A stretch of DNA of 8,983 bases, taken from Rubrobacter_F sp035642415. GTDB taxonomy: Bacteria; Actinomycetota; Rubrobacteria; Rubrobacterales; Rubrobacteraceae. The notes below the pieces were generated by a model, which was not told the DNA's origin, did not search any database, and saw only the letters and a list, made by a program, of their open reading frames with translations. This document shows, piece after piece, positions 1 to 5,522 of this stretch; positions within the stretch are counted from its first letter, which is position 1, and every line of letters begins with the position of its first letter. Made by a program: the position numbers and the translations under genes. The DNA lies in the NCBI GenBank assembly GCA_035642415.1, contig DASQSI010000266.1, forward strand, positions 1-8,983, read 5' to 3'.

Positions 1-231
1 GACCCCAAAGACCAGAGCGAAGGTTACAAGGAGTATTATTAAGAACTCAAGTAGAGTCCCCGGGGTGTTCTCCTTATCACCTCTAGCCTATTGCCGTTGT
101 GCTTGAGTCATCTGCAACGCTAATATTACTACCGCGCCTCAGCTAAAGACTCAGTATCGGAAATTGCATGAGACTTCTAAATTACGTAATATGTTCGGCA
201 TCGAGGCCAGAAGACCTGCCAGGAAATTAAT
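1..231. other. AT-rich left edge with no supported gene
   Basis: No reading frame here is convincing. All three plus-strand frames run in from the left edge and stop within about 30 codons (one at the TAA at 40-42), so the end of an upstream plus-strand gene is possible but cannot be shown. A CCCCGGGG palindrome lies near 60 without a following T-run, so it is not a good terminator. A perfect 10-bp palindrome ATTACGTAAT lies at 181-190, just upstream of the small membrane protein gene. Base composition is more AT-rich than in the minus-strand operon to the right. Confidence 0.5.
164..192 (+). promoter_or_regulatory. Weak candidate promoter for the small membrane protein gene
   Basis: A TTGCAT (164-169) and a TAATAT (187-192) are separated by 17 bp, the usual sigma-70-type spacing. 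Each matches its consensus only partly (about 3/6 and 4/6). The -10-like element overlaps the palindrome ATTACGTAAT (181-190), which could be a repressor site. The predicted transcript start would lie about 33 nt before the GTG at 232. This is pattern matching only, in AT-rich DNA where such matches arise by chance. Confidence 0.2.
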
Positions 232-405
232 GTGCTAGCCGGTAAGCGATTAGGCAAGACGATAGGAAGCTGGTTGAAAGAAAAACCTGCTATCCGCTTT
301 ACTCTGCTAGTTGCCTGCATAGAGTTGGTATTGCTTGCTGTGTTCGTAGTGGCCTCGATACTCATCATCTTGTGGGAATGGAATGCACACCTTACGCCCT
401 ATTAG
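232..405 (+). CDS. Small single-pass membrane protein, function unknown
   Basis: This is a 57-codon frame starting with GTG at 232 and ending with TAG at 403-405. An AGGA at 221-224 lies 7 nt before the GTG, a normal ribosome binding site spacing, and the frame has an in-frame stop upstream at 187-189, so GTG 232 is the only conventional start. The product begins with a short basic segment (residues 5-20, several Lys and Arg). It then has one strongly hydrophobic stretch of about 25 residues (roughly 23-47, rich in Leu, Val, Ile, Ala) ending in Trp-Glu-Trp, followed by a short tail. That layout predicts one transmembrane helix with a cytoplasmic basic N-terminus by the positive-inside rule. 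No Cys-Gly lipobox or cleavage motif is evident. I do not recognise a family. A terminator-like hairpin follows 112 nt downstream, consistent with a short independent transcript. It could still be a chance frame; the ribosome binding site and clean hydrophobic profile argue against that. Confidence 0.5.
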   Translation: MLAGKRLGKTIGSWLKEKPAIRFTLLVACIELVLLAVFVVASILIILWEWNAHLTPY

Positions 406-517
406 CGGTGCTCGTTGGCACCCTCTGTGGCAGGCGAAGTTTGAGGATTGGCCTCTGCAGCTTGTGAAATCGGAACAGTGTATAAGGGTGCGGGGCACAG
501 AAGCAATTCGCGAGCAT

Positions 518-550
518 CTCAAAAGGGCGTAGGGCCTACGCCCTTTTGAG
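518..550 (+). terminator. Bidirectional intrinsic terminator hairpin
   Basis: Two perfect 16-base complementary arms, CTCAAAAGGGCGTAGG (518-533) and its reverse complement (535-550), are separated by a single base. As RNA this folds into a stem of about 15 bp with a 3-nt loop. The GC-rich core GGGCGTAGG is flanked by AAAA on the left and TTTT on the right, so the structure reads as a rho-independent terminator on either strand, although the T-run is only four bases. On the plus strand it would end transcripts of the small membrane protein gene at 232-405. No minus-strand gene lies immediately upstream, so its use in that direction is unclear. Confidence 0.7.
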
Positions 551-971
551 CCTGTTCACCATCAGCGATGCCAGGTCGAAGGTATAAGCTATATTGGGTG
601 TCGCCAGTGGCTCGCACTCATTATAAGTACGGGCTGTTCTATAGGAAGATAGAAAGAAAGGCTGTTTATAAGCGAAGTTTCACCCTCAAGAAGAACGCTT
701 CCACTCCAAACGTCAATTTAAGGCTTAACCTTATTCGTGAAAGAGGAACGTTTTCCGGTCGGAAGAGGGAGCAAGGTTGAACCTTTACAGTAAGCGTATC
801 AGGCATTCGTACCCAAGAAAGGCCAAGGATAAAGAGCGTTCCAAAAGCTAAACCGTGCTCATCAAGCTGTGCTCCTCCCCGGAGTAAGTCTTACAACAAA
901 ACAGACCTTCCGATAGCGTAGACTAGTCAGTGGCTTGGCAACAGACAGATAAGACAAGAAGGAGCTAGAAA
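551..971. other. Intergenic stretch with no convincing gene
   Basis: About 420 bases separate the terminator from the next start codon. A 70-codon frame at 568-780 (plus) has no ribosome binding site, a very basic unpatterned product and no recognisable motif, so I do not call it. The stretch holds a 13-nt near-palindrome AAGGTT-G-AACCTT at 773-785. It also holds an imperfect direct repeat of GCTGTT(C)TATA at about 633-643 and 661-670. No tRNA, rRNA, tmRNA, RNase P or SRP RNA signature is apparent. No good -35/-10 pair was found for the downstream gene. The composition is AT-rich, like the rest of the left flank. Confidence 0.5.
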
Positions 972-1250
972 ATGAAGCCTACAGTATACGAGATAGAGAT
1001 TTTCTACCCTAACAGCCGCACCGACGTATGGAGATCGTTCGAATCCTCCACACCGTTTCTGTCCTTTCATAAAGGTGACCTCGTTGATCCTAGCTCGTGG
1101 TCGGGGTCGCGGTCGCCCCTAAGGCTTCTTCGTGTCACACAGGTTAATCATGTCCTTTCGGAGACAGACGAGCAGACAGAGCAAAAAGTCGAGGTCTTCA
1201 CTGAGGAGGTTATGGCCTTCGAGGCGCCTAGCGAAGAAGAAAACGAATAG
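972..1250 (+). CDS. Small acidic hypothetical protein (92 aa)
   Basis: The ATG at 972 is preceded by AAGGAG (958-963) with about 8 nt between, a strong ribosome binding site that supports both the gene and the start. The product is 92 residues. The N-terminal half (residues 4-45) has alternating hydrophobic residues typical of beta strands (VYEIEIFY, then a PFLSFHKGDLVDP segment). The middle (50-65) carries a second strand-like stretch, LRLLRVTQV. The C-terminal third is rich in Glu and ends in a Glu/Asn tail. There is no signal peptide, membrane segment, Cys pair or catalytic motif, so it is probably a small soluble beta-rich protein. I do not recognise the family. It converges on the reductase gene, with 4 nt between the two stop codons and no terminator in between, so the two transcripts must run into each other or end within the opposing gene. 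Its setting beside AT-rich, gene-poor DNA suggests accessory rather than core status. Confidence 0.75.
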   Translation: MKPTVYEIEIFYPNSRTDVWRSFESSTPFLSFHKGDLVDPSSWSGSRSPLRLLRVTQVNHVLSETDEQTEQKVEVFTEEVMAFEAPSEEENE

Positions 1251-1254
1251 CATC

Positions 1255-2169
1255 CTACCCGGAGCGTAAAGCGTACCTGAGGAAGAGTTCTCCGTGGGCA
1301 AGATGGATAGAGACCAGCTTTGCCTCTGTATCCTTGGTCGGCAACGGCGGACCCTCGAGTATAGCAAGCGCGCCGGGCCTTTCCCCTCCGAGGAGCTTCG
1401 GCGCTAGCGTCAAGAAAAGTTCGTCGGCGAGGCCTAGAGAGACGAGGGAGTGATTCAGGGTGGGCCCGCCCTCGACGAGGAGCAAGTCCACAGCAAAACG
1501 CCCCTTTAAGGTTTCGAGAGCCCTCTTTAGGTCAAGCCGTGCACCCGGCGTGGCTGTCTTATTAGGGACGACTTCGACGCAGGCGTGGGAAGAGAGGGCC
1601 CTAAGGCGCTCCTCGGGAGTCTCGGTAGAGGCGAGGATGAGGAGGTGATCGGGCGAGGAGCCTAGCAAGTTGGTTCGCAGCGGAACGTCACCGGTAGCAG
1701 TCGCGACGATAGCCAGAGGTTGCGGTTTTAAGCCGCGTGCCTCGCGTGCCTGGGCAAGGTGTCCTGGTACGGCTAACGTGAGCTTCTCGGCACGGATCGT
1801 GCCTGCACCCACCATTACGGCGTCTGCACGGGCACGCAACGAGCGCATGAGGTTGCGATCCATCCCACTTCCTATGGACCCAGCCTTGGCGCCCACGGCT
1901 GCCCTCCCATCGAGGGAGGCCACCATATTAATAACCACGTAAGGCCTCTTCGGCGTCTTTCGCGTCGGGAATGAGATATCTACGTAAACGTCTTCGGCCG
2001 GCCGCCGCACGCTCGGTCCGGGGAAGAGTCTTAAGACCGTTTTGCGACCGGGTGCGTCGTCCGGAGCGGGAGACGCGTCAGGAGATACGATAACGGGCGT
2101 ACCTGCGGGCTTGGGGTTTGGAGAGCGTGACGTCGAGGCGTAGGCCTTCGGCGGTGTTCTCGCGGGCAT
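1255..2169 (-). CDS. RibD C-terminal-type pyrimidine reductase family protein
   Basis: The core, from about residue 75 to the end, matches the RibD C-terminal/dihydrofolate reductase-like fold. This fold reduces 5-amino-6-(5-phosphoribosylamino)uracil with NADPH in riboflavin synthesis. Visible signatures are RPYVVINMVASLDG (75-88), MVGAGTIRAE (119-128) for the nucleotide-binding region, and LLLVEGGPTL (229-238) followed by DELFLTLAPKLLGG (249-262). No deaminase domain is present, and no other riboflavin gene is in the window. A role in riboflavin synthesis is therefore only one possibility; actinobacterial stand-alone paralogues of this fold are often of unknown substrate. The ATG at 2169 has a GGAG just upstream but makes the gene overlap hflX by 92 nt and gives a Pro/Ser/Ala-rich, disorder-like N-terminus. 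Similarity to the family seems to begin near LRLFPGPS (residue 46), where no usual start codon exists. The next in-frame start is GTG at 2010, which would lose that motif. The family call is firm; start and substrate are not. Confidence 0.85.
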   Translation of the reverse strand: MPARTPPKAYASTSRSPNPKPAGTPVIVSPDASPAPDDAPGRKTVLRLFPGPSVRRPAEDVYVDISFPTRKTPKRPYVVINMVASLDGRAAVGAKAGSIGSGMDRNLMRSLRARADAVMVGAGTIRAEKLTLAVPGHLAQAREARGLKPQPLAIVATATGDVPLRTNLLGSSPDHLLILASTETPEERLRALSSHACVEVVPNKTATPGARLDLKRALETLKGRFAVDLLLVEGGPTLNHSLVSLGLADELFLTLAPKLLGGERPGALAILEGPPLPTKDTEAKLVSIHLAHGELFLRYALRSG

Positions 2170-3340
2170 GAATCTCCGCTCGGCCGTAGAGGTCGCTCAC
2201 GACCCCGTACTCGGCATGTGGGATGAGGATCCGCATGCGTATCCGGCTCTGGGCCAACGCTTCGTTTATCGCATCTAGCAGGGGACTCGCGTCCAGCCTG
2301 GCGCTTATCAACACAGCGTCGGGGTACGAGGCAGCAAGCTCTCCCCGGCGCTCGTCGGAGATAAGGTCGGACTTGTTGAGGCAAAGTATTGTCTTCTGGC
2401 GCGAACCTATCCCGTCGTTCCTTGAGAGCGTCTCCGCAAGTACGTCTTCGGCGATCCGGATCTCCTCTTCGAGTTTCTCGCTGCTTGCGTCAGCACACAG
2501 AACTATGACGTCGGTGCCCTTGGTGGCCTCGAGCGTACTCGCGAAGGAGTGGACAAGCTGGGTAGGCAGCTTCCTTATTAACCCTACCGTATCCGTCAGG
2601 ACGAAGTCCGGGCGAGCGCCGCCTTCGCCATTTCCGGTGGTCCCCGCGACCAGGCGTGTGGTGGTTTCGAGGGTCTCGAAAAGTCTATCGGCGGTCGAAC
2701 GATTCTCCCCGCTCAGCGCGTTGAGAATAGTGGTCTTGCCGGCGTTCGTGTAGCCCACCAACGTCACGCTTGGGGGGCCTTGTTCCTTGAGGCGGGCACC
2801 CCTGACCTTCCGGGCGGCGTTTTCCTCTCCGAGCCTCTTGCGGATCCTTCCCATGCGCTCCCGGATCGCTCGCCGGTCGTACTCAAGCTGCTGCTCGCCT
2901 GGCCCCCTGGTGCCGACGCCCCCACCGAGACGGCTGAGGGCCGGGTTGCGGCCTTTGATTCGCGGTAAACGGTAGGTGAGCTCCGCAAGCTCAACCTCCA
3001 GACGGCTCGCGGCGTCCCGGGCATGCGCCTCGAAAATGCGTATGATCAAGGCGGTCCGGTCCACTACCGGGACCTTCGCGGCTTTCTCCAGCACTCGCGC
3101 CTGAGACGCCGATAGCTCGTCGTCTGTAACGACTAAATCAGCCTTGAGCACGCCGACGAGCCTAGCTAGCTCCTCCCGCTTTCCGCGCCCCAGGTACCCA
3201 GTCCCGTCTCTTCGACCCTGCTCCAAACTCCCGACGGTCTCTAGCCCCAAAGTACCCGCAAGCCGCCCAAGTTCCCCTATCCCCCGATTTTCTCCCGCCC
3301 CGACCAGGAGCGCCCTCTTCCGCATTGATGACTTCGTCAC
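2078..3340 (-). CDS. hflX: GTPase HflX
   Basis: HflX is a ribosome-binding GTPase that splits or rescues stalled 70S ribosomes, especially under heat or antibiotic stress in the species where it has been studied. The 420-residue product has the expected order of parts. The HflX N-terminal domain includes the glycine-rich signature GGGVGTRGPGE (139-149). A helical linker (about 150-185) follows, and then the G domain with G1 GYTNAGKTT (196-204), G2 region FETLETTTR (221-229), G3 DTVGLI (250-255), G4 NKSD (322-325) and G5 SA (346-347). A short C-terminal domain (about 370-420) follows, as in longer HflX proteins. All nucleotide-binding residues are present. The start used is GTG at 3340, whose GTGA overlaps the miaA TGA by four bases. 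An ATG at 3325 (residue 6) is an alternative. A consensus extended -10 element sits directly upstream, so the gene may have its own promoter as well as operon transcription. Confidence 0.96.
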   Translation of the reverse strand: MTKSSMRKRALLVGAGENRGIGELGRLAGTLGLETVGSLEQGRRDGTGYLGRGKREELARLVGVLKADLVVTDDELSASQARVLEKAAKVPVVDRTALIIRIFEAHARDAASRLEVELAELTYRLPRIKGRNPALSRLGGGVGTRGPGEQQLEYDRRAIRERMGRIRKRLGEENAARKVRGARLKEQGPPSVTLVGYTNAGKTTILNALSGENRSTADRLFETLETTTRLVAGTTGNGEGGARPDFVLTDTVGLIRKLPTQLVHSFASTLEATKGTDVIVLCADASSEKLEEEIRIAEDVLAETLSRNDGIGSRQKTILCLNKSDLISDERRGELAASYPDAVLISARLDASPLLDAINEALAQSRIRMRILIPHAEYGVVSDLYGRAEIHARENTAEGLRLDVTLSKPQARRYARYRIS

Positions 3341-4203
3341 GTTCCTATTATAGCATGCATATAACGCTTAACCCTCATGTCAGCGGCGCTCTCTGCGACG
3401 AGGAAAGGGGTGGCGTCCGGGAGGTTACGCGCGAGCTTGTCGAACCACCGGGTCTGGCGTCGAGCCAGCTTTCGGGTGCGGGCGGTGATCATCTTTTGAG
3501 CCTCGTCCTCGGAGAGATCGCCGGAAGCGCGAAGTAGCATCTCTTTGACGCCGATGGCCTCGCGTACCGAAGGGTTCGGCTCGAGGCCGCGCTCTCTGAT
3601 CCGTTTCGCTTCTTCGGCGCCATCGCGCACGATCGTCGCAGAGCGCAGCTGTATGTTGCTGTCTAGGGTCTTTCTGTCAGGGCGCAGGTAGACGACGGCT
3701 ACATCATAGCAAAGCTCCCCATCCCAGATCGAACCGCGCTCCGGGGCTCCCGCGAGCTTGAGCTCCCGTCTTCTGGTCTCGCGCCGGGGATTCTCGGCAT
3801 CAGCTGCGAGCTTCTCAGCCTTGTCGCGAACCTTGTGCGACACCTTCGGGGCGAGGGGGATGTCGAGGACGAGGGAATTCAGGTACATACCGCTGCCCGC
3901 ATCCAGCACAAAAGGTACGTCGACCGGTAGGGAGTCGATTATCCGTTCCGCCCGTTCTTTGTGGCGAGCGACCGTCCATTCTTCGGTGACGGAGACGATG
4001 CTGACCAGCTCCGCCGGTCGTGTGCGGGCTTGGTTGGTGATCACCGGTATCTCCCGATAGACCTGCATAGAGTCAACCACGATCACGGGCACCCGGGTCC
4101 GATGTACCTCCGAGAGCCGCTCAGCGAACGCGTCGGCGAGATCGCTCTTGCCAACAGCCGTGGGTCCGCAGACGACGATAGCCTTTCTTCTAAGGTACGT
4201 CAG
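3337..4203 (-). CDS. miaA: tRNA dimethylallyltransferase MiaA (apparent CTG start)
   Basis: MiaA transfers a dimethylallyl group from DMAPP to N6 of A37 in tRNAs reading UNN codons, making i6A, the substrate of MiaB. Seen here (numbering from the CTG at 4203, 288 residues): P-loop GPTAVGKS (13-20), the DSMQVYRE motif, the GSGMYLNSL segment corresponding to the family GGTGLYL, REAIGVKEM for AIGYKE, and TRKLARRQTRWF for the conserved TRxxAKRQxxWF. The family call is secure but several motifs are divergent. The frame is open back to a GTG at 4323, but no ATG, GTG or TTG lies between that GTG and the P-loop. MiaA proteins normally have only about 6-15 residues before the P-loop. The CTG at 4203 gives that spacing and overlaps the miaB TGA as CTGA, so I infer a coupled CTG start. 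The GTG would add 40 Arg-rich residues read out of frame from the miaB TRAM domain. The stop TGA overlaps hflX. Confidence 0.88.
   Translation of the reverse strand: MTYLRRKAIVVCGPTAVGKSDLADAFAERLSEVHRTRVPVIVVDSMQVYREIPVITNQARTRPAELVSIVSVTEEWTVARHKERAERIIDSLPVDVPFVLDAGSGMYLNSLVLDIPLAPKVSHKVRDKAEKLAADAENPRRETRRRELKLAGAPERGSIWDGELCYDVAVVYLRPDRKTLDSNIQLRSATIVRDGAEEAKRIRERGLEPNPSVREAIGVKEMLLRASGDLSEDEAQKMITARTRKLARRQTRWFDKLARNLPDATPFLVAESAADMRVKRYMHAIIGT
3347..3355 (-). promoter_or_regulatory. Extended -10 promoter upstream of hflX
   Basis: The minus strand reads TGCTATAAT, an exact extended -10 (TGn plus consensus TATAAT). No good -35 is present at 16-18 bp, as is common for extended -10 promoters. 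Counting six bases on from the hexamer puts the predicted +1 at 3340, the first base of the hflX GTG codon. If the promoter is active, it would make a leaderless hflX mRNA, or a 15-nt leader if the ATG at 3325 is used. The sequence also encodes the end of MiaA (Met-His-Ala-Ile-Ile-Gly-Thr), so a chance match is possible. Confidence 0.5.
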
Positions 4204-5522
4204 CGCGGTGTACCGAATGGCTCCCCGGCGTAGAGAACGTGGGGTCCTGCCCCGATGATCTTCGCGGCTACATACGCCCCCGGTTGAGCGTCCGTAGGAA
4301 CGTGGACGGCGTGGCCACTCCACGTTTCGCCCACAGCCTTACCGTCTCCGGTGTGTCCGTAGCGAATGTAGATATCCTCGACAGCCCCGATCTTGCGCCG
4401 GTTTCGGCAGAAGGCATTCGCCTCGACAGCTCGTAAAATCTCCAAAAACCTCCTCTGGGTGACGCTATCGGATACCGCTTCGGGGAGCTCTGCGGCTTCG
4501 GTCCCGCGCCTGGGGGAGAATTTGAAGATGTATGCTGAATCGAAAGAGCAATCCTCGATGAGCTTTAAGGATTCTTCGTGGTCTTCTTCGGTCTCCCCCG
4601 GATGGCCGACTATGATGTCAGTACTCAGAGTTCCATCCGGGACGGCCTCCCGGAAGACCTGAATCTTACGTCGGTACCTCTCTGACTTGTACCCCCGATG
4701 CATCGCTTTGAGCATCCTGTCTGAGCCCGACTGCACCGGCAGGTGTAACCTCTTAACGATCGTGTCCTTCTCGCCGATGAGCTTGAGCGTTCGATCTTCC
4801 ATATTTGACGGATGACTGGTCGTAAACCATACCCGGGGCGCCACTTCCGATACGCGCTGCAAAAGATCGCAAAACCTCTTTCCGCTCTCCCGCCAGGCAT
4901 CCACCGTCTGTCCGAGTAGCGTCACGTACCGCGTACCAGTATCGACCAGGTGCCTAACCTCAGCAAGCACGTTCTCCATTGGCCGGCACACCATCCTGCC
5001 TCGCACCGCTGGCACAACACAGTAGCTGCACTTGTAGTTGCACCCGGTCATTATCGTGACGAACGCTGTGTGCTGTCCTTCTGTTCCGGGTAACTCGGGA
5101 GTATGGGTTTCGTGCATTCCGGGTAGTCCCACGAATTGTGCCAACTCGTATGTATTATGGGTACCTAACACAAGGTCAATTCCGTAGGTGCGTTCAAGCT
5201 CTCGGGCTTCGGAGGCGGCCCCAATGCAGCCGGTCAGGGCGACTTTTTTGACGCGGCCTTCTTTTTTCAGGCGGCTGAGCTGGCCAAGATGTCCGCGGAC
5301 ACGATCTACGGCGTTCTCGCGGACGTAACAGGTGTTGAGCACCACGATGTCAGCGTCCTCGTAGCGGTGGACCTCGGTGTAGCCCGCCTCGCGGACCATG
5401 CGCCGCATCCGATCAGAGTCATGGACGTTCATCTGGCAGCCGAACGTCCTTATGCACGCCGTCTTCGGCCCACCGCTCGCTGCGATGGTGTAAGACGGTT
5501 TCCTGGTCATACTACTACTCAT
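4200..5522 (-). CDS. miaB: tRNA-2-methylthio-N6-dimethylallyladenosine synthase MiaB
   Basis: MiaB is a radical-SAM methylthiotransferase that converts i6A37 to ms2i6A37 in tRNA, using two [4Fe-4S] clusters and S-adenosylmethionine. The 440-residue product has the complete architecture. An N-terminal UPF0004 domain holds three cluster cysteines, Cys29 (TFGCQMN), Cys65 (NTCYVRE) and Cys99 (TGCIGA). The radical-SAM CxxxCxxC motif is Cys161, Cys165 and Cys168. LLGQTVDAW (202-210) and LPVQSGSDRMLKAMHRGY (261-278) are typical family motifs. A TRAM RNA-binding domain lies at about 375-437. The start at ATG 5522 is chosen because GGAGG at 5529-5533 sits 6 nt upstream; a second ATG four codons later (5510) is an alternative. 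The first codons overlap the end of the GHKL ATPase gene by 8 nt. Immediately downstream is miaA, which makes the substrate of this enzyme, a functionally coherent pair. Confidence 0.97.
   Translation of the reverse strand: MSSSMTRKPSYTIAASGGPKTACIRTFGCQMNVHDSDRMRRMVREAGYTEVHRYEDADIVVLNTCYVRENAVDRVRGHLGQLSRLKKEGRVKKVALTGCIGAASEARELERTYGIDLVLGTHNTYELAQFVGLPGMHETHTPELPGTEGQHTAFVTIMTGCNYKCSYCVVPAVRGRMVCRPMENVLAEVRHLVDTGTRYVTLLGQTVDAWRESGKRFCDLLQRVSEVAPRVWFTTSHPSNMEDRTLKLIGEKDTIVKRLHLPVQSGSDRMLKAMHRGYKSERYRRKIQVFREAVPDGTLSTDIIVGHPGETEEDHEESLKLIEDCSFDSAYIFKFSPRRGTEAAELPEAVSDSVTQRRFLEILRAVEANAFCRNRRKIGAVEDIYIRYGHTGDGKAVGETWSGHAVHVPTDAQPGAYVAAKIIGAGPHVLYAGEPFGTPR

Noticed and set aside
1..42. Possible C-terminus of an upstream plus-strand gene ending at the TAA at 40-42
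   Set aside because: All three frames are open at the edge over this short distance, so there is no basis for choosing one.
177..368. A 63-codon minus-strand frame in the left flank
   Set aside because: It is antisense to the hydrophobic small-protein frame and has no ribosome binding site or domain.
378..461. A short plus-strand frame from ATG 378 overlapping the end of the membrane protein gene
   Set aside because: It has under 30 codons, no properly spaced ribosome binding site and no pattern beyond chance.
568..780. A 70-codon plus-strand frame after the terminator
   Set aside because: It has no ribosome binding site, no recognisable motif, a uniformly basic composition and no supporting context.
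773..785. AAGGTT-G-AACCTT palindrome as an operator
   Set aside because: The arms are only 6 bp, there is no nearby promoter, and no second copy was seen.
1037..1046. GTTCGAATCC, identical to the T-loop consensus of tRNA genes
   Set aside because: The flanking bases do not form a T-stem, no acceptor, D-arm or anticodon arm surrounds it, and it lies inside the 92-codon gene encoding Ser-Phe-Glu-Ser.
4204..4323. A longer MiaA starting at GTG 4323
   Set aside because: The extra 40 residues are Arg-rich, read out of frame through the conserved miaB TRAM domain, lack a good ribosome binding site and exceed the usual MiaA N-terminus.
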